A stretch of 64,000 bases of DNA, taken from positions 1 to 64,000 of the forward strand of contig NXFV01001156.1 of NCBI GenBank assembly GCA_002803225.1, read 5' to 3'. Under the pieces are notes generated by a model, which saw only the letters and a program-made list of their open reading frames with translations, made no database searches and had not been told where the DNA came from. This document shows, in pieces, positions 53,225 to 64,000 of the stretch (its first letter is position 1; every line of letters begins with the position of its first letter). Source of the DNA: Gamarada debralockiae. Its lineage: Eukaryota > Ascomycota > Leotiomycetes > Helotiales > Hyphodiscaceae. Both the position numbers and the translations under genes were made by a program.

Positions 53225-53625
53225 GGAACGGATGAAGGGCAGCGAAGATGGATAGTATTTGGTAGATGTTGGGAAGTGAGAAGTGTTTCAATGATTAGTT
53301 TCGTGTAGAAGTAGAAATGCATGTTCGTTGAGTTGGGTCAAGACGAGAGAGGCTGTGTCCTCGGCAGCTGAACAACGAGGGATTGCCGTGAAAATTTGCT
53401 GACCGAAACACGTGGTATCGACCAACTTTTGAACTTCGTAAATGGAATGCTCCGACGCAACTTTCAAGTAGCAGAGAAAGAATGAAGTAGCCATTAAGTA
53501 TAGATTAACGGTCATAGACAAAGTCCCTTCATATCTTAATAGTTTTGTAACTCATTGTCCTTGCAGCCATCTGGAAAGGTGATTTCCGTCGTATAATATG
53601 TGATCTGACTCGTGCTTGAACCTAG
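53225..53625. other. Intergenic, no gene seen
   Basis: About 400 bp, 3' ends of two converging remnants. Nothing recognised. Confidence 0.35.
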
Positions 53626-53900
53626 TTACCATTCTTTGCGCGACTCAACGATTCGAAGCTGTCCAGTGCTCTCGTCTTCGTCAAGACGAACACTCGTCCA
53701 TCTATCGTCGATAGGGCCTTCTTGGTGTTGCCGTCTCCACATACTTTTGTCCTCGGTCTTTTCCAATAATTCCTTAGGGACATGCCAGAGGAAATCGGAT
53801 ACAGTGATAGAACGAAGTCTAGTCTATCTCTTTGACTTCAAAGGATGTCTGGTTAGATAGGGCATAGAAATGATCTCTGTAGAATTCAAAGCAAATCGTT
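53626..53900 (-). pseudogene. Unrecognised C-terminal coding remnant
   Basis: The minus strand from about 53900 reads CFEFYRDHFYALSNQTSFEV, then after a frame change SDFLWHVPKELLEKTEDKSM and DRWTSVRLDEDESTG, ending ESRKEW and a TAA at 53626-53628. The composition and the regular charged pattern look like real protein. I do not recognise the family, and no start or upstream exon could be found, so it is probably a gene fragment. Confidence 0.4.
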
Positions 53901-54893
53901 GAGCTAATTTCAGAGCCGGTCCTGACTTACATCCACGTGACATGTGCCGTCAAGTGAGAGGACCTACCCGAGATCTCTGTGAATGACCTGAACCCCTCCG
54001 ATCGATTGAAAGCTGATCCAATTCGTGCGATACTTGCACCACCGTGAATAAAATGCTATCTCGCACTGATTCAGGGCTGGGTGATACACATGCCCAATAC
54101 GTGTGAATCATAGTCTTATGCTGGAGCAACAATGCAAGATACACCCGGAGTAGTCGATTGCAGCTCATTCAGAAGTGACGGCAGATTGACAGATCTAGTT
54201 GATACATAGTAAAGTAGCCAAGTGTCTATGCTCTTGATGATAGTAGGCTACGCAGCTGGTTCGCAATATTTGAAGTCTGCCTCTCCCGCACGGACCACTT
54301 CTGAATGGCCATCAACACTCGTGAATGGCTTTCAAATGCTTTTGAATGGAAAGAATATGCTCTATGAGGACTGGAATGGGTGCTTGTCTCTTATGTGTGA
54401 GAACTGTGATGACATCGCTTAGGTGTGTCGAGGAGGAAAATTCGTGCATGGCCGTGTGAGCAGCTCTCGCATCTGGTTGGTCAGAACCCAGACCTCCGCA
54501 CATAAAAGCCCTGACTCCCCCGACCTCGCCAACTTTCTTACACCCTCTTCCTCCTTCATATCAATCATTGATATCTCCATAACAATCATCCACAACATCA
54601 TTCCAATTTACTAGGAGTCCCTAGCCCCCCTGTGAGCACTTATTCACGTGAGCCATATTGGGTACCCTCGATCTGTCGTTATCGCCTGATTGCGATCCAG
54701 CGCTCGCTGAGCCATCAACCTAGTCATCAATAGCCATCAACATCTCATCGTCAACCACCATTCCATCAACTTAAGCCATCAAGATCAATCCTTCCAACCA
54801 ATTTGAAAAGCAATATCGACAAGAAAATCGATCTTCTCGCTGTCTGAGGAAGTTGGACACTCACCGTCCCCACCCACCAACATCGTCGAGGCC
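53901..54893. other. Intergenic, no clear gene
   Basis: About 1 kb upstream of the next gene. The last 250 bases are rich in CATCAA and CAACCA words and probably form its promoter and leader. Confidence 0.4.
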
Positions 54894-55723
54894 ATGCCCG
54901 GACCACAACATCCTGGCCGCTCTGTCGATTCGATAAATACAATTCGACCGACTTACCTGGAAATACCATCGCAACCCACTGACCAGTCCCCTTCTCCTCG
55001 CTCCCCACGCTCACCTCACTCAGCGCTGTCTCCCTCACCAGACCCATCCCATGGGCGCCGCAGGAAGCGGGGTAAGAACGTGCATTGGGATCCCAGTGTC
55101 GTAGATAACGAGCACAAAATGCAATCCAGACCCAAAAAGTCAACAGCAGCCGTGCATCCGTCGAAATCTCAAGTCGCTTCAACAAGGCCATTAGGATACG
55201 CAGCCTCGTCCAAATCACCAACGGCCAACACGCCAGTGAAAATGGATCTTTCGACCATTAGGCAGCCATCGGACTACAACTTCGTGCAAAGTAGACGCCC
55301 AATGTCTCCTCCGAGTCCAACGCACTCACGTGCCCCAACCCATCGCCCAGCTCAAACTCCTAGTGGAGCGAATTCTGCATCCAAGATGGTATCATTTCCA
55401 AAGCGCAAGTCGCCCACGAATATTAGGAAGGCTCCTCCCGCGGTTCCAGATGCTCCAAGAGCACATCATCCACCTCCAGCTCCAAAGCCAGCTCGACTGC
55501 CCACCCCGGATTTGCCGGAAATTGATGAGTCCAAGTTCTTCATCCCCAAGGACAAGCTCTTTGACTTCTCGAGAGGGAGAAGCGATCCCAGAGGGAGACC
55601 AGTTTACCAGAAGACAGAAAGCCAACGTAAGTTGTTGAGGGAAGCTGGTTCGGGATTTTGCTGATTTCTATAGTGGAAGTAGCCATTGCGTATATCCAAG
55701 AACGCAAGAGGAGAGGAAACTGA
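54894..55723 (+). CDS. Disordered basic/proline-rich hypothetical protein
   Basis: Two exons, 54894-55626 and 55674-55723, joined by a 47 bp intron (GTAAGT, branch CTGAT, TATAG), giving 260 residues. The sequence is Pro/Ser/Arg-rich and largely disordered. Recognisable features are a basic cluster GRRRKRGKNVHWDPSVVD, a short acidic-hydrophobic stretch LPEIDESKFFIPKDKLFDFS, and a C-terminal helix LEVAIAYIQERKRRGN. Basic clusters suggest nuclear location. I do not recognise the function. The well-formed intron and conserved-looking C-terminus support a real gene. Confidence 0.7.
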
Positions 55724-56436
55724 GGTGATAAACGTCGATGTTTTCGCAGTTTTGATGGATGATGGTATTTCATGAAGCGTGGATTCTCTATTTCCGAAGG
55801 TGATGATCGTATGGATCCAGGCGTTGGGCTCGGGGTAGGAATTGCCGGGCGTCAATGAGTTGTGTGACGAATTTACGATGAACTTCCAAAAACCAATATT
55901 CGAGAGAGGACTTCAATTGTACTTGATCAAAATGAATAGTTTATATCCTCAAAAGTCCATTCAGAGTGAACCAGTGAGTACCAGTCCATCAAAGGTGGTA
56001 GGAACGGAGCGCCAGCATGCTGGCAGAGGGTGCTCTCAGTGGCTTACATAAGCGACGTTCCAGTGAGAATAGCGTACTGAACCACCACCGCAAGCGCTGA
56101 GGGCCCGCTGGAACATCTCCGACCGGGCATTCTCTCTGGATATTGGACCAAGGACTTCGGTATGTCATTTTGAGTATGTAGGTGTTGTGGTGGTTGAGAT
56201 ATCGAGTTGCTGTTTCTTAGAGTGATGTTGAATATGGGCTTTCGCCAAAATCGAAGCTTCTCTGCGCTATTACACTTTGGGAATAGCTTCAACCACCCCA
56301 CTTTGACCCCTCTTGAGATGTTTATAAGGGATCCTAGTTTGCAGGAACATCAACTTTCAACTTCACAAACTCCAAGTTCTCCTCAATTCAAACCACCAAA
56401 ACCCACGAAGGCTCAATCGCACTTCACAGATCCACA
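55724..56436. other. Intergenic upstream of RidA
   Basis: 713 bp. A plus-strand open frame runs into the RidA gene from 56207, but the family's usual length and the first exon place the start at 56437. No other gene seen. Confidence 0.4.
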
Positions 56437-56911
56437 ATGGCAGAATTCAAAACCGTCTTCACCAAGGACGCCGCATTCCGTAAGCTTCCCAACCCCTCAT
56501 TGCCTTCATCCCTCCACTCTTCTCCCCATCCCCCTCTCAGAACCCTCAGTTAATACCCCCTCTCCAGCCGCCGGACCCTATTCTCAAGCCATAGCCACCG
56601 CCTCTACCATCTACTGCTCAGGCCAAATTCCCTGTGACCCCTCCGGCACGATCCTAACCCTCGAAACCTCCACCATCTCCCAAATGACCGAGCTCTGCAT
56701 CCAGAATCTCTCCGCCGTCCTCAAAGCCGCCGGCTCCGATATCAGCAAGGTGGTCAAAGTCAACGTTTTCCTGACTTCCATGGACAATTTCGCGGAGATG
56801 AATATTGTGTATGAGAAATTTTTTACGCATAAGCCGGCGAGGAGTTGTGTGGCTGTTTATCAGTTGCCGAAGGGGGTTCCGGTTGAGATTGAGTGCATTG
56901 CTTTGGCGTGA
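56437..56911 (+). CDS. RidA/YjgF family enamine/imine deaminase
   Basis: Two exons: 56437-56479 (MAEFKTVFTKDAAF plus one base) and 56541-56911 or 56568-56911. Both acceptors, CTCTCAG and CTCCAG, keep the frame, giving 137 or 128 residues; the shorter matches the usual ~128. Motifs: GPYSQAI, YCSGQIPCDPSG, NLSAVLKAAGSDISKVVKVN, ARSCVAVYQLPKGVPVEIE. The Arg of ARSCVAV is the catalytic arginine of the family. RidA proteins hydrolyse reactive 2-aminoacrylate and related imines made by PLP enzymes, protecting metabolism in cytosol or mitochondria. Intact. Confidence 0.93.
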
Positions 56912-57459
56912 CTGGATGTGGGAAGAAGAAAGGAAAAGCTTTGAAAAGAGTACTTAATGATGGGTAGCGGAAGACAAAAGTACCATTAGCGAGGCATCCA
57001 TCGAAAATGGAAAAAAAAAAAAAAAGCCCCAGTTTAGAGAGCTAATCCCACCCGGATTTATATCTGTTGCATCCCTTCAACTGGAGTCTGTCGATGGACA
57101 ATATCTAATGAAAGTCGAATACACAGATAATGACCACTAAAGGCCCCTAGAAAGAAGGCAAGGCATGATCCACCATTTTCATTTGTTTGAAGATACGATG
57201 CTGACGTTCTTTATGGAAAGTAGTATTTGATTTCGGTAGTACATATCAAAACAGTAAAATAATAACCAAAGGATGCATATGTCGAGGCAATGGGCCCACG
57301 CTTCACATCACATTACACGCACTACCAGCCATCATACCCAAGCATCCCAATCTAATACCAGCTCCAGCCATAGCACTACCTGCAGCTTGATATATCGTTT
57401 GATCAAATTGCTGTTGCCGTGTCATCGTCTACCTGTACATAGACTGTCGGTACATTGGT
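56912..57459. other. Intergenic, no gene seen
   Basis: Contains an A15 run at 57010-57025. No gene recognised. Confidence 0.4.
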
Positions 57460-58768
57460 ACTGCTGATTATATATCTCCTGCACGCGGGCCTGACTCTGA
57501 ATGAGCTGTGTCTCCTTCCTCTGCATGTCCGCACGGTGTTTCTGTTCGCGTTCCGCCGATTCAGCTTTCTGCTGTTCAACTGCGGTCATGCATCCTTGAA
57601 GCTAAAGATTTTTCTCATAATTTACCTGTTCGACTTCCTCCTTCACAGCATCGAGCTCTGCTTCTTGCGCAGCTTTCTTCTCATCCTCCTCCCGTTGGAG
57701 ACGCATACACTCCTAATGCTCCTCGAATTCCTGATCCTTCTTCTGCATATAATCTTCCTGCTCTTTGACCTTTTGTCCAGATTCGCCATATCTTCCGCGT
57801 GCTGTGCCTCTTTCTCTTTTATCAGCTCTTCCATCTTCACTTGCATATCCTTGCGACCTTGCTCAGCAAAATCGATCTTGACCTGGAAAGCCTCCTGTTC
57901 TTTCGCAATCTGCTCGATCAACTTCTTGTCTTTTTGTGCAATGGCCTTCTTCATTTCTTCCCTCGTCTCTAGGAGTCTCTTCTCATACAATTCTCGTTGC
58001 TTGGTCATGTCGCGTTCTACCTCTCGACCTGCCTCGGTGTTATCAAGAGCTTCATTCTCATTCACCAACTCCTTCTGTAGGTCTAAGACCGTGGTGGAAT
58101 TTTTGTTGAGAATGTGCGAGATGATATTCATCGCTGAATGATAATCATCTGTGTAGCGGTAGAGCTGGGACTCTGCATGTCTTATGTCGCCCCCAGAACT
58201 CAGCAGTAGATTTGAGCTCAGCTTCACGAGCATTGCTGGTTACAGTTGATACATCAGACTACTGAGGACATGCTATCCCTTCCTACCAATTTCCGGAACG
58301 TGCGGAGATTCTTGAAGGCGATCCCGTTCATACGGACATGAGTGATGGGGTGCAAGTACACGATGCCAGCCAATTGAACCTTCTCCTGGTAAGAGATCGA
58401 CAACCAGTATGCCAAGTCTTTGAGCACATCGCTGTTCAAGCGATGAGTGTCATTGAATCCAGGAGTGTCAATCAAATCAATCTTGCGATTGTTGAATTCA
58501 AAACGAGAAGAGTTTTACTTCTTGTGTCTCTGAAGTTGCATTAGCATTGAAGTTTGTGTGGATTGGTTCTGGGAGTGGATACCAGACTGTAAGCTGTGCC
58601 CTACACCTGTCCCAGCGACCCCACAGCACTTGGAGATGAAAGTACTTTTACCCGATCTCGTCACTCCCATGACATCGATGTAGGTGTCATTTAGATTTCT
58701 AGTGCTCGTCAGGTCTTTCTTGCCTTTTCAAGCAGTAATTCTTACCCAAACCTGGTTGTGCTCATCAT
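57460..58768 (-). pseudogene. GTPase/coiled-coil pseudogene (AIG1-like P-loop family), copy 1
   Basis: Minus-strand exons at 58746-58768 (MMSTTRF), 58583-58698 (P-loop GVTRSGKSTFIS, then VGHSLQS) and from 58530 (IDLIDTPGFNDTHRL, LAGIVYLHPITHVRM), joined by good introns (GTAAGA/CACTAG; GTATCC/TTCAG). A TGA at 58254-58256 ends this part, a short segment including the expected guanine-specificity loop is missing, then shifted frames carry NAREAELKSTAEFWG, a long coiled coil (NNSTTVLDLQKELVNENEAL-like, RELYEKRLLETREEM) and a further frame change near 57760 with a TAG. These GTPases act as nucleotide-dependent switches or scaffolds. At least three lesions make it a pseudogene. Confidence 0.75.
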
Positions 58769-59196
58769 TTGAGAGTACCTGTTCTGTTCGACGGCTATGG
58801 TAGAGGTTATTGTTATGTCGATATTTTGTTTAGATGATTCAACTACGAGACTCAAAAATCTTGAGTCACTGATCCTCTTTTGTAATCGCTCAATTGCACG
58901 TGGGACCTAGGGGCCCTGTTCTGAGGCGGCTCAGTCCCGACAAAACAAGTTCGTGGTAATGCCCCGTTAGAAATCATACGTTTAACCAAAATAGGACACC
59001 CAGCCGTCAAGATCGATTCAGTTCGGGCCCCCCGGATTACGCGATGGCCCACCTAGGAGTCTGCCTTGTTGGTCCGTACCCAAGTCATCCTCACTTCCAG
59101 TATTCCCACCTCATCCCCTCAGCGCAGTCATTGAGTGAGGGAGAACATGATTTCTGGGCTCGTTGCTGGATTATTTCTTCTGTTATCTTACTTGAG
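58769..59196. promoter_or_regulatory. Shared upstream region of the two GTPase pseudogenes
   Basis: 428 bp between two divergent, related pseudogenes. It presumably once held both promoters. No motif recognised. Confidence 0.35.
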
Positions 59197-60898
59197 ATGA
59201 GTCGAGTATCGGACGCCGCGTCGCAACATCTCGTTGCGGCTAAACAGTGGATAGGGAATGCCTCAGCGGTGATGGGACCGACCGGGTCAGGGAAGAGTTC
59301 ATTCATCAAAGGGATCACCGGCGGGAGGATGTCAAAGTAGGGCATACCTTACGCTTAAGTAAGTCTGTTCCATCCAAATTCCAAATCCAGCAAATCTAAT
59401 ATGGAATTCGTAGAGACGGATTGCATAAAGACTTACGATACTGTCATCAACTTCAAAGCAATCACTCTGATTGATACACCCGGCTTCGACGACTCCTCCG
59501 TATCCGACCTCGAAATCCACCGAACGCTATCAAAATGGCTCAAAGAGTACTGCGAAGAAGGACAGCTCCTCAGTGGAATCATCTACCTACATCCCATTAC
59601 CAAGACGCACGTTGAAGGATCCGCACCACGGGTTTTGAAAATCATGAGGAAGCTATGTGGCGAGGATACCTTTAAGAGCGCCATTTTGGTAATCACATTT
59701 TAGAACGACGTGACAAATGAGCTTGGTAGAAAACGCGAGCGAGAATTGATGTCGACCGACGACTTCTGGAAGCAGATGGTTGACCAAGGCTCAAAAATTG
59801 AGCCCATGTCGAGGAATTACAAGAAATTCGCACCAGTCTTCCTTGGGATTGCGAAACGCCCAGCCATGATACTTAGCATTCAGAAGGAAATGCAAGAAGG
59901 GAAGTCCCTCGAACAAACGATGGCTGGACTCTTCATAAACACCAAATCGAATAGGCTGGAAGAGGCTCATCAAGTTGGGATGCAAGATGTAGACAAATGG
60001 TGGAAAAAGTACCTCACTCAAGAGCAAAAGAAATCGGAGGCAGAAGCATTAGCACGGAAAACTAAGCAGACGCCGAACTGGCCGCCATAGAAAAGGAATG
60101 AGGTGGAAGAAATGCAACGATTAAAACAGCTAGAGCAAATTCAAGAACACAAGCGGCGCATGAAAGCCAAAGAGTTGGAGAATAAATTGGCAGAAGCTAC
60201 GAAGCAGGAAGAGAAGAAGAAACGGGCGATGGCTGAGGAGGAAGCTAAACTAGCGAGAAAACGACGGCGAGAGGATGGGGGAGCAGGGTGGGGAGACTCG
60301 AGGTTGCAGAGACGGTGATGGATGCGGATATTGATTTACTAAGGGCTGCGAACGCTGCAGGGCTGTGTAGGATTTCTGTTGCATGAACTAATCCCGAAGG
60401 TATTGGTATGAACATTGGTGATGTTTGGTCAGTTGATCGCTCTGGAATCAACGCTTGGTGTGATAAGTGTCGGAATACCTTGGGAATCGAGAGAATATAG
60501 GTAAGTGAGACTGTCAGTGTTCAAGAACAGTAGTTTAACCTCTCCAGAATGTCCAAAATGTCCAGAAGGCGAAGAAACATATAGCCTCTGTTCCAACTGC
60601 TTCCACCACGGAGCGGGCTGTTTGAATGAAGACCACGAACTATTTCGATCCGACGAACTTATGGGCGATACTCGTAGTCGTGCCAGATCAGAATTTCTGG
60701 CCGTCGTCTGTAATAGGCAAGATTGTCAAAAGGATATGAAAGGTCTCTACTTCGTAAGTCGATGGTATTTATGTCAATACCACGGCACGTCACTGACTTC
60801 CACTAGATTGTTGTCGATGTGATGGCGATGATTTTAATGTATGCTTGCAGTGCGTTGTTATGCGCGGTCGTGGCTATCGAGATATTCGCACATGCTGA
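59197..60898 (+). pseudogene. GTPase/coiled-coil/ZZ-zinc-finger pseudogene, copy 2
   Basis: Reads MSRVSDAASQHLVAAKQWIG, P-loop GPTGSGKSSFIKGITGG, a frame change, an intron (GTAAGT to TCGTAG), then ITLIDTPGFDDSSVSDLEIH and LSGIIYLHPITKTHVEG. ITF then meets TAG at 59701-59703 where related proteins have Trp-Asn-Asp. It continues VTNELGRKRERELMSTDDF and a coiled coil (QRLKQLEQIQEHKRRMKAK), with a second TAG near 60088, a TGA near 60383, and then zinc-finger segments WCDKCRNTLGIERI, CPKCPEGEETYSLCSNCF and CCRCDGDDFNVCLQC (ZZ-type pattern). Splice phases are also broken at two places. It was a GTPase-coiled-coil-ZZ protein; now dead. Related to copy 1 and head-to-head with it. Confidence 0.78.
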
Positions 60899-60965
60899 GG
60901 TAGGCTGTTGCACCTATTGACATAGCCGCGCGGGCGAGGTAGTCATGAAGAATGAATAAAGCAAG

Positions 60966-61015
<50 letters not shown>

Positions 61016-61467
61016 CTACATTACTTCAGGGACACTTCCCAGGGCGCGAGACGTTTAGGCATTCGATCGTGAAGATGTATCTTAAATCAACAGACTTCTC
61101 ACACACGTTGATATCTATCCAACAGGTGGGTATCCGACCTCACCAGTCACCATGAAACTCGACAATCATGGGCAATAACATAAGTTCAAAGCCCCGGTCA
61201 GAAATGCATGATTCATTAGAATCTTTAAAAGGTCCCATCCCAGCAAATGCAACTCGTCGCGTGAATCTGTACTAACACAAACAGAAGTGTGAAAGAAAGA
61301 TCGTGCCTTTGTAATTTGCCATTTCCCAACGCCAAACATCAAACTTCAAAATCATTCCCATTCCATTGCATCATGCATGCTCATCCACTATAACCGCCGC
61401 CACCACCTCCACCGCCCTCTACCAATCCTCCATCATCGTCGTCCCTCGCCCCCACGGAAGTCGGTTG
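60899..61467. other. Intergenic with CAAT microsatellite
   Basis: No gene. Contains the tetranucleotide repeat listed separately and the 3' region of the kinase gene. Confidence 0.5.
60966..61012 (+). repeat. (CAAT)n microsatellite
   Basis: About 12 perfect tandem copies of CAAT (47 bp). A likely length-variable marker. Confidence 0.97.
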
Positions 61468-63719
61468 CTACTGCACAGCCATCTGCGTCCTCAATCCACT
61501 CGGACCCTTATTTCCTCTCCTACTCAATAATGTAGCACCATCGAGATTCAACTCAAAAGCACCCTTCCTATTCCTAACTTGTTGCTTAGCCGCTGCCGTG
61601 ACCGCAGGACTGTGTTGGCCATAACCCTTCTGTGCTGGGGATGCGCGTGCAGCCGCCGCAGCATTGAGGTTCGTATTTTGGAGGGTTTGCTCAACCTGAT
61701 GAACATCCGCATCTCTAGCCTTAGGCACCTTCGAGGGAATTCCATGATCATCTTCATAGTCTTCTTCTTCTTCCTCGAAATCGTCTCCGTCATCAATGGG
61801 GTTGAGACCGTTCATGGCTGCGGCTCCTCGGTAGCCTTGCTTGAAGTTCTTGCGGCGTTTGCCTTCCTCTTCTTGTCTGTGGACGGCGTATCCGACGTCG
61901 AAGACCTCGCGCAGGTTAACCGCTCCAGGATTGCGGAAATCGTCTCCGCGTCTGCCTGCGCCTGGTGATTCGAGAAGAACGGCGTCGAAATTCTTGTTCT
62001 GGAGTCCTAATTGCTTTTGGCGTTCAACAGCTGGCGTAGCAAGAGGTGGCGCGTCGAGAGCAGCGTATGTTGGCTCCTTCGTGCGTCTGATCCAGGGATG
62101 TACTAGGAATTCGTTGATCGTGTAGCGCTTGTTTGGGTCGACGGTCAGAAGATGCGAGACGAGGTCTTGCGCTGGCTTAGAGATGTCATCCCACCATGGC
62201 GAAAGGAAGGTATATTGGCCTCTAGCGACTTTTTCGGTAAGGACTTGGATGCTTTCATCGTAGAATGGTGGGAACCCGCACAGCAACGTGTAGAGTACGC
62301 AACCCAAAGCCCACATGTCCACGCTCTTGGAATACCGCTCGTCCCTGACAATTTCAGGAGCTGTATATCCAACGGTTCCGCAAGGTGTCATCGTTTGGGC
62401 GTCCCAAACAACCTTACTTAACCCAAAATCGGCAATCTTTATCTTTCCAATACCTCCACCACCAACTTCATCGATAAACTCTCCTTCGTCAACCTTATCT
62501 TCATCACCTGGTGCCTTTGGCTTGGGGTTCTTCGTTGGTACTATAGGAATCGGCGAGAATAAGATGTTCTCAGGCTTGATATCTCTTCAATGACGTCAGT
62601 GAGGGATCAAAAGTATCCTGTTGTTGAATACATACCTGTGAACGACACCCTTCTCCTCGTGAAGGTACCGTAACGCTTCTGCAACTTGCCTGATAACCCA
62701 TCTAGACAAGTCTTCGCTGAAATATGTGAGGCGGACGATTTGGTGGAAAAGTTCTCCTCCTGGTGCCAGCTCTAATATGATAAAGTAGTATTGTCGAGAT
62801 TCGCTGAAATCAACAAGCTTGACGATATTGGGGTGATCCAATCCTCGCATGATCTGAACCTCCTTCAAGATATTCGCTCTCTATAATAGTTGGTCAGAAT
62901 CATATTCGGTGAACGGAATGACCAAAGCAACACTACGTCGGCTGAAGTCTGCCTCTTTGAAAAGGAAAATGATGCTGACCTCAACAACTTTAGGTTGCTT
63001 CTTGAAGTCCGGATGAAGGTGAGCGTCGCCCTACGTCACCGCGCACATGTTGGCAAAAGGTCCAAAAAGATCGCAACTCAATAACAATGAAATGTGACTC
63101 GTCTGGCCGATACTTACCTGGCTCGAGTTCATTTCGAATTTGCGAACAACTTTGATAGCAACCTCTCCAGCCTGTCCCTCAATATCTCGTGCCCGATAGA
63201 CATTGCTGAAGGCGCCATCGCCCATCTTCTCGATCAGTTGCCATCGCTCCAACCCAGGGTATTTCGGTAGCTTTCCTTTGCTCTCGTTCTCCTCTGCAAT
63301 CAGTCTCGCTAGGTCGTCAGTATCGATCTTCTTGCCACCCTTTGCTATGCCGGCCATTTGATGTTGTCCTGCCGCGAGTGCCGCAACATTTCCTGCTTGT
63401 GCTCCCTTGTTTGTTCCGTCGGCAGCGTTCGAGTGCGCGTCCGCCATAGGTTGTTGGTGATGTGCCATCACATTCGGATCAGTATTGGGGTAATGTTTCT
63501 GCGGCGGCGGAGCATAGTCGTAGTTTTTGGGTTGTTGATGTTGGTGTAGTACATTAACGGGGGAAACATGGGTGGTGGGGTCGTCTTGGGATTGTGCTTT
63601 TGCTCCCTTGCCTGCGTACTTTGTCAGCGGTGCTGCTTTTGGGAGGCGCGGGCGAGTTCGAGCAGAAGGGAGTACGCACCGTGGCGGAGAATGCTCTGCA
63701 GTTTCTGTGAAAGCGACAT
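61468..63719 (-). CDS. srk1: Serine/threonine kinase of the RCK2/Srk1 (CaMK) family
   Basis: Five exons on the minus strand: 63680-63719, 63118-63611, 62980-63030, 62636-62880 and 61468-62584. All introns are GT-AG (GTGCGT, GTAAGT, GTCAGC, GTATGT) and phases close to 648 residues. Kinase motifs: Gly loop MGDGAFSNVYRA, Lys in VAIKVVRK, HRDIKPEN (split by an intron), IADFGLSK, CGTVGYTAPEIV, and DMWALGCVLYTLLCGFPPF. The ~35-residue insert between HRDIKPEN and DFG (KNPKPKAPGDEDKVDEGEF) is characteristic of yeast RCK2, fission-yeast Srk1 and Aspergillus SrkA, which act below the HOG/Sty1 stress MAPK. The Gln/His-rich N-terminus and acidic C-terminus (DDFEEEEEDYEDD) are regulatory tails. Intact. 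Confidence 0.93.
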
Positions 63720-64000
63720 GATTAGAAAGATACCTTCAGACAGACTGAAGATCAGTGAAACGTGACAAAAAAGTGTGTGAGGTAAAGACCCGTGAAACGA
63801 ATAGAAATCGTGCAGGAAGAACAAGAGTACGAGGAGGGGATGACAAGGCAAGGTGGTGGACAGCGATGCGATCGAGGTAGTAAGCGAGCAGGGATTCCAA
63901 TCTAAGAAGCGAGACGTCAACGGGGAGCTTTAGGTGGAGGATGTTTTGATAGGATCCTAATCTATCACAAAGTAAAGATCGACACTGGGCACTGGGCAAT

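Noticed and set aside
57455..58141. 228-codon plus-strand hydrophobic frame (Leu/Phe-rich, membrane-like)
   Set aside because: It is the antisense of the Glu/Lys-rich coiled coil of the GTPase pseudogene; such shadows are always Leu/Phe/Ser-rich.

Overview
The window is nuclear DNA of a filamentous ascomycete (Pezizomycotina). The evidence is short 44-150 bp GT-AG introns with fungal branch points (CTAAC, CTGAC), a fungal-type SLX4, an RCK2/Srk1-type kinase, fungal ankyrin and STAND-like N-termini, and vacuolar calcium pumps and exchangers. Helotiales/Leotiomycetes is my guess from general resemblance and is not shown by the sequence. Exon joins below were worked out by hand from splice signals and reading phase.

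Left part (0-22.9 kb): the 3' end of an ankyrin-repeat gene; a class I photolyase pseudogene that is truncated and carries an internal ~390 bp inversion; 40S ribosomal protein S21 divergent from the SLX4 nuclease scaffold; a two-FAS1 membrane-anchored surface protein; an ankyrin protein with a STAND/NACHT-like N-terminus; an isochorismatase-like hydrolase; a 62-residue Cys-containing secreted protein; a LYS2-like adenylation-thiolation-reductase gene with two frameshifts; and a 909-residue protein joining eleven zinc-finger-like repeats to a DEDDh exonuclease domain.

Middle (22.9-26.4 kb) is a gene-free, repeat-derived stretch. It is followed by the most striking block (26.4-40.8 kb): five calcium-transport genes side by side. 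Two PMC1-type Ca2+ P-type ATPases are divergent around a shared ~0.8 kb upstream region, and three VCX1-type vacuolar Ca2+/H+ exchangers follow (-, +, -). Intron positions are conserved within each family, so the block grew by local duplication. One exchanger has lost the acidic residue of its second conserved motif. Together the products would move cytosolic Ca2+ into the vacuole using ATP and the proton gradient.

Right part (41-61 kb) is mostly decayed: a quinone-oxidoreductase-like MDR gene, a likely solo LTR, a TA-flanked 278 bp MITE, an M20 amidohydrolase pseudogene, a degenerate RNase III-domain gene, two head-to-head GTPase/coiled-coil pseudogenes (one clearly ending in ZZ-type zinc fingers), and several unrecognised coding remnants. 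Intact genes here are a disordered protein (54.9-55.7 kb) and a RidA-family deaminase. A tRNA-Pro(AGG) gene at 46.9 kb carries the usual anticodon-loop intron plus a 52 nt variable-loop insertion that looks like a spliceosomal intron (GTAAGT...CTAAC...TAG). The window ends with an intact five-exon RCK2/Srk1-type stress kinase.
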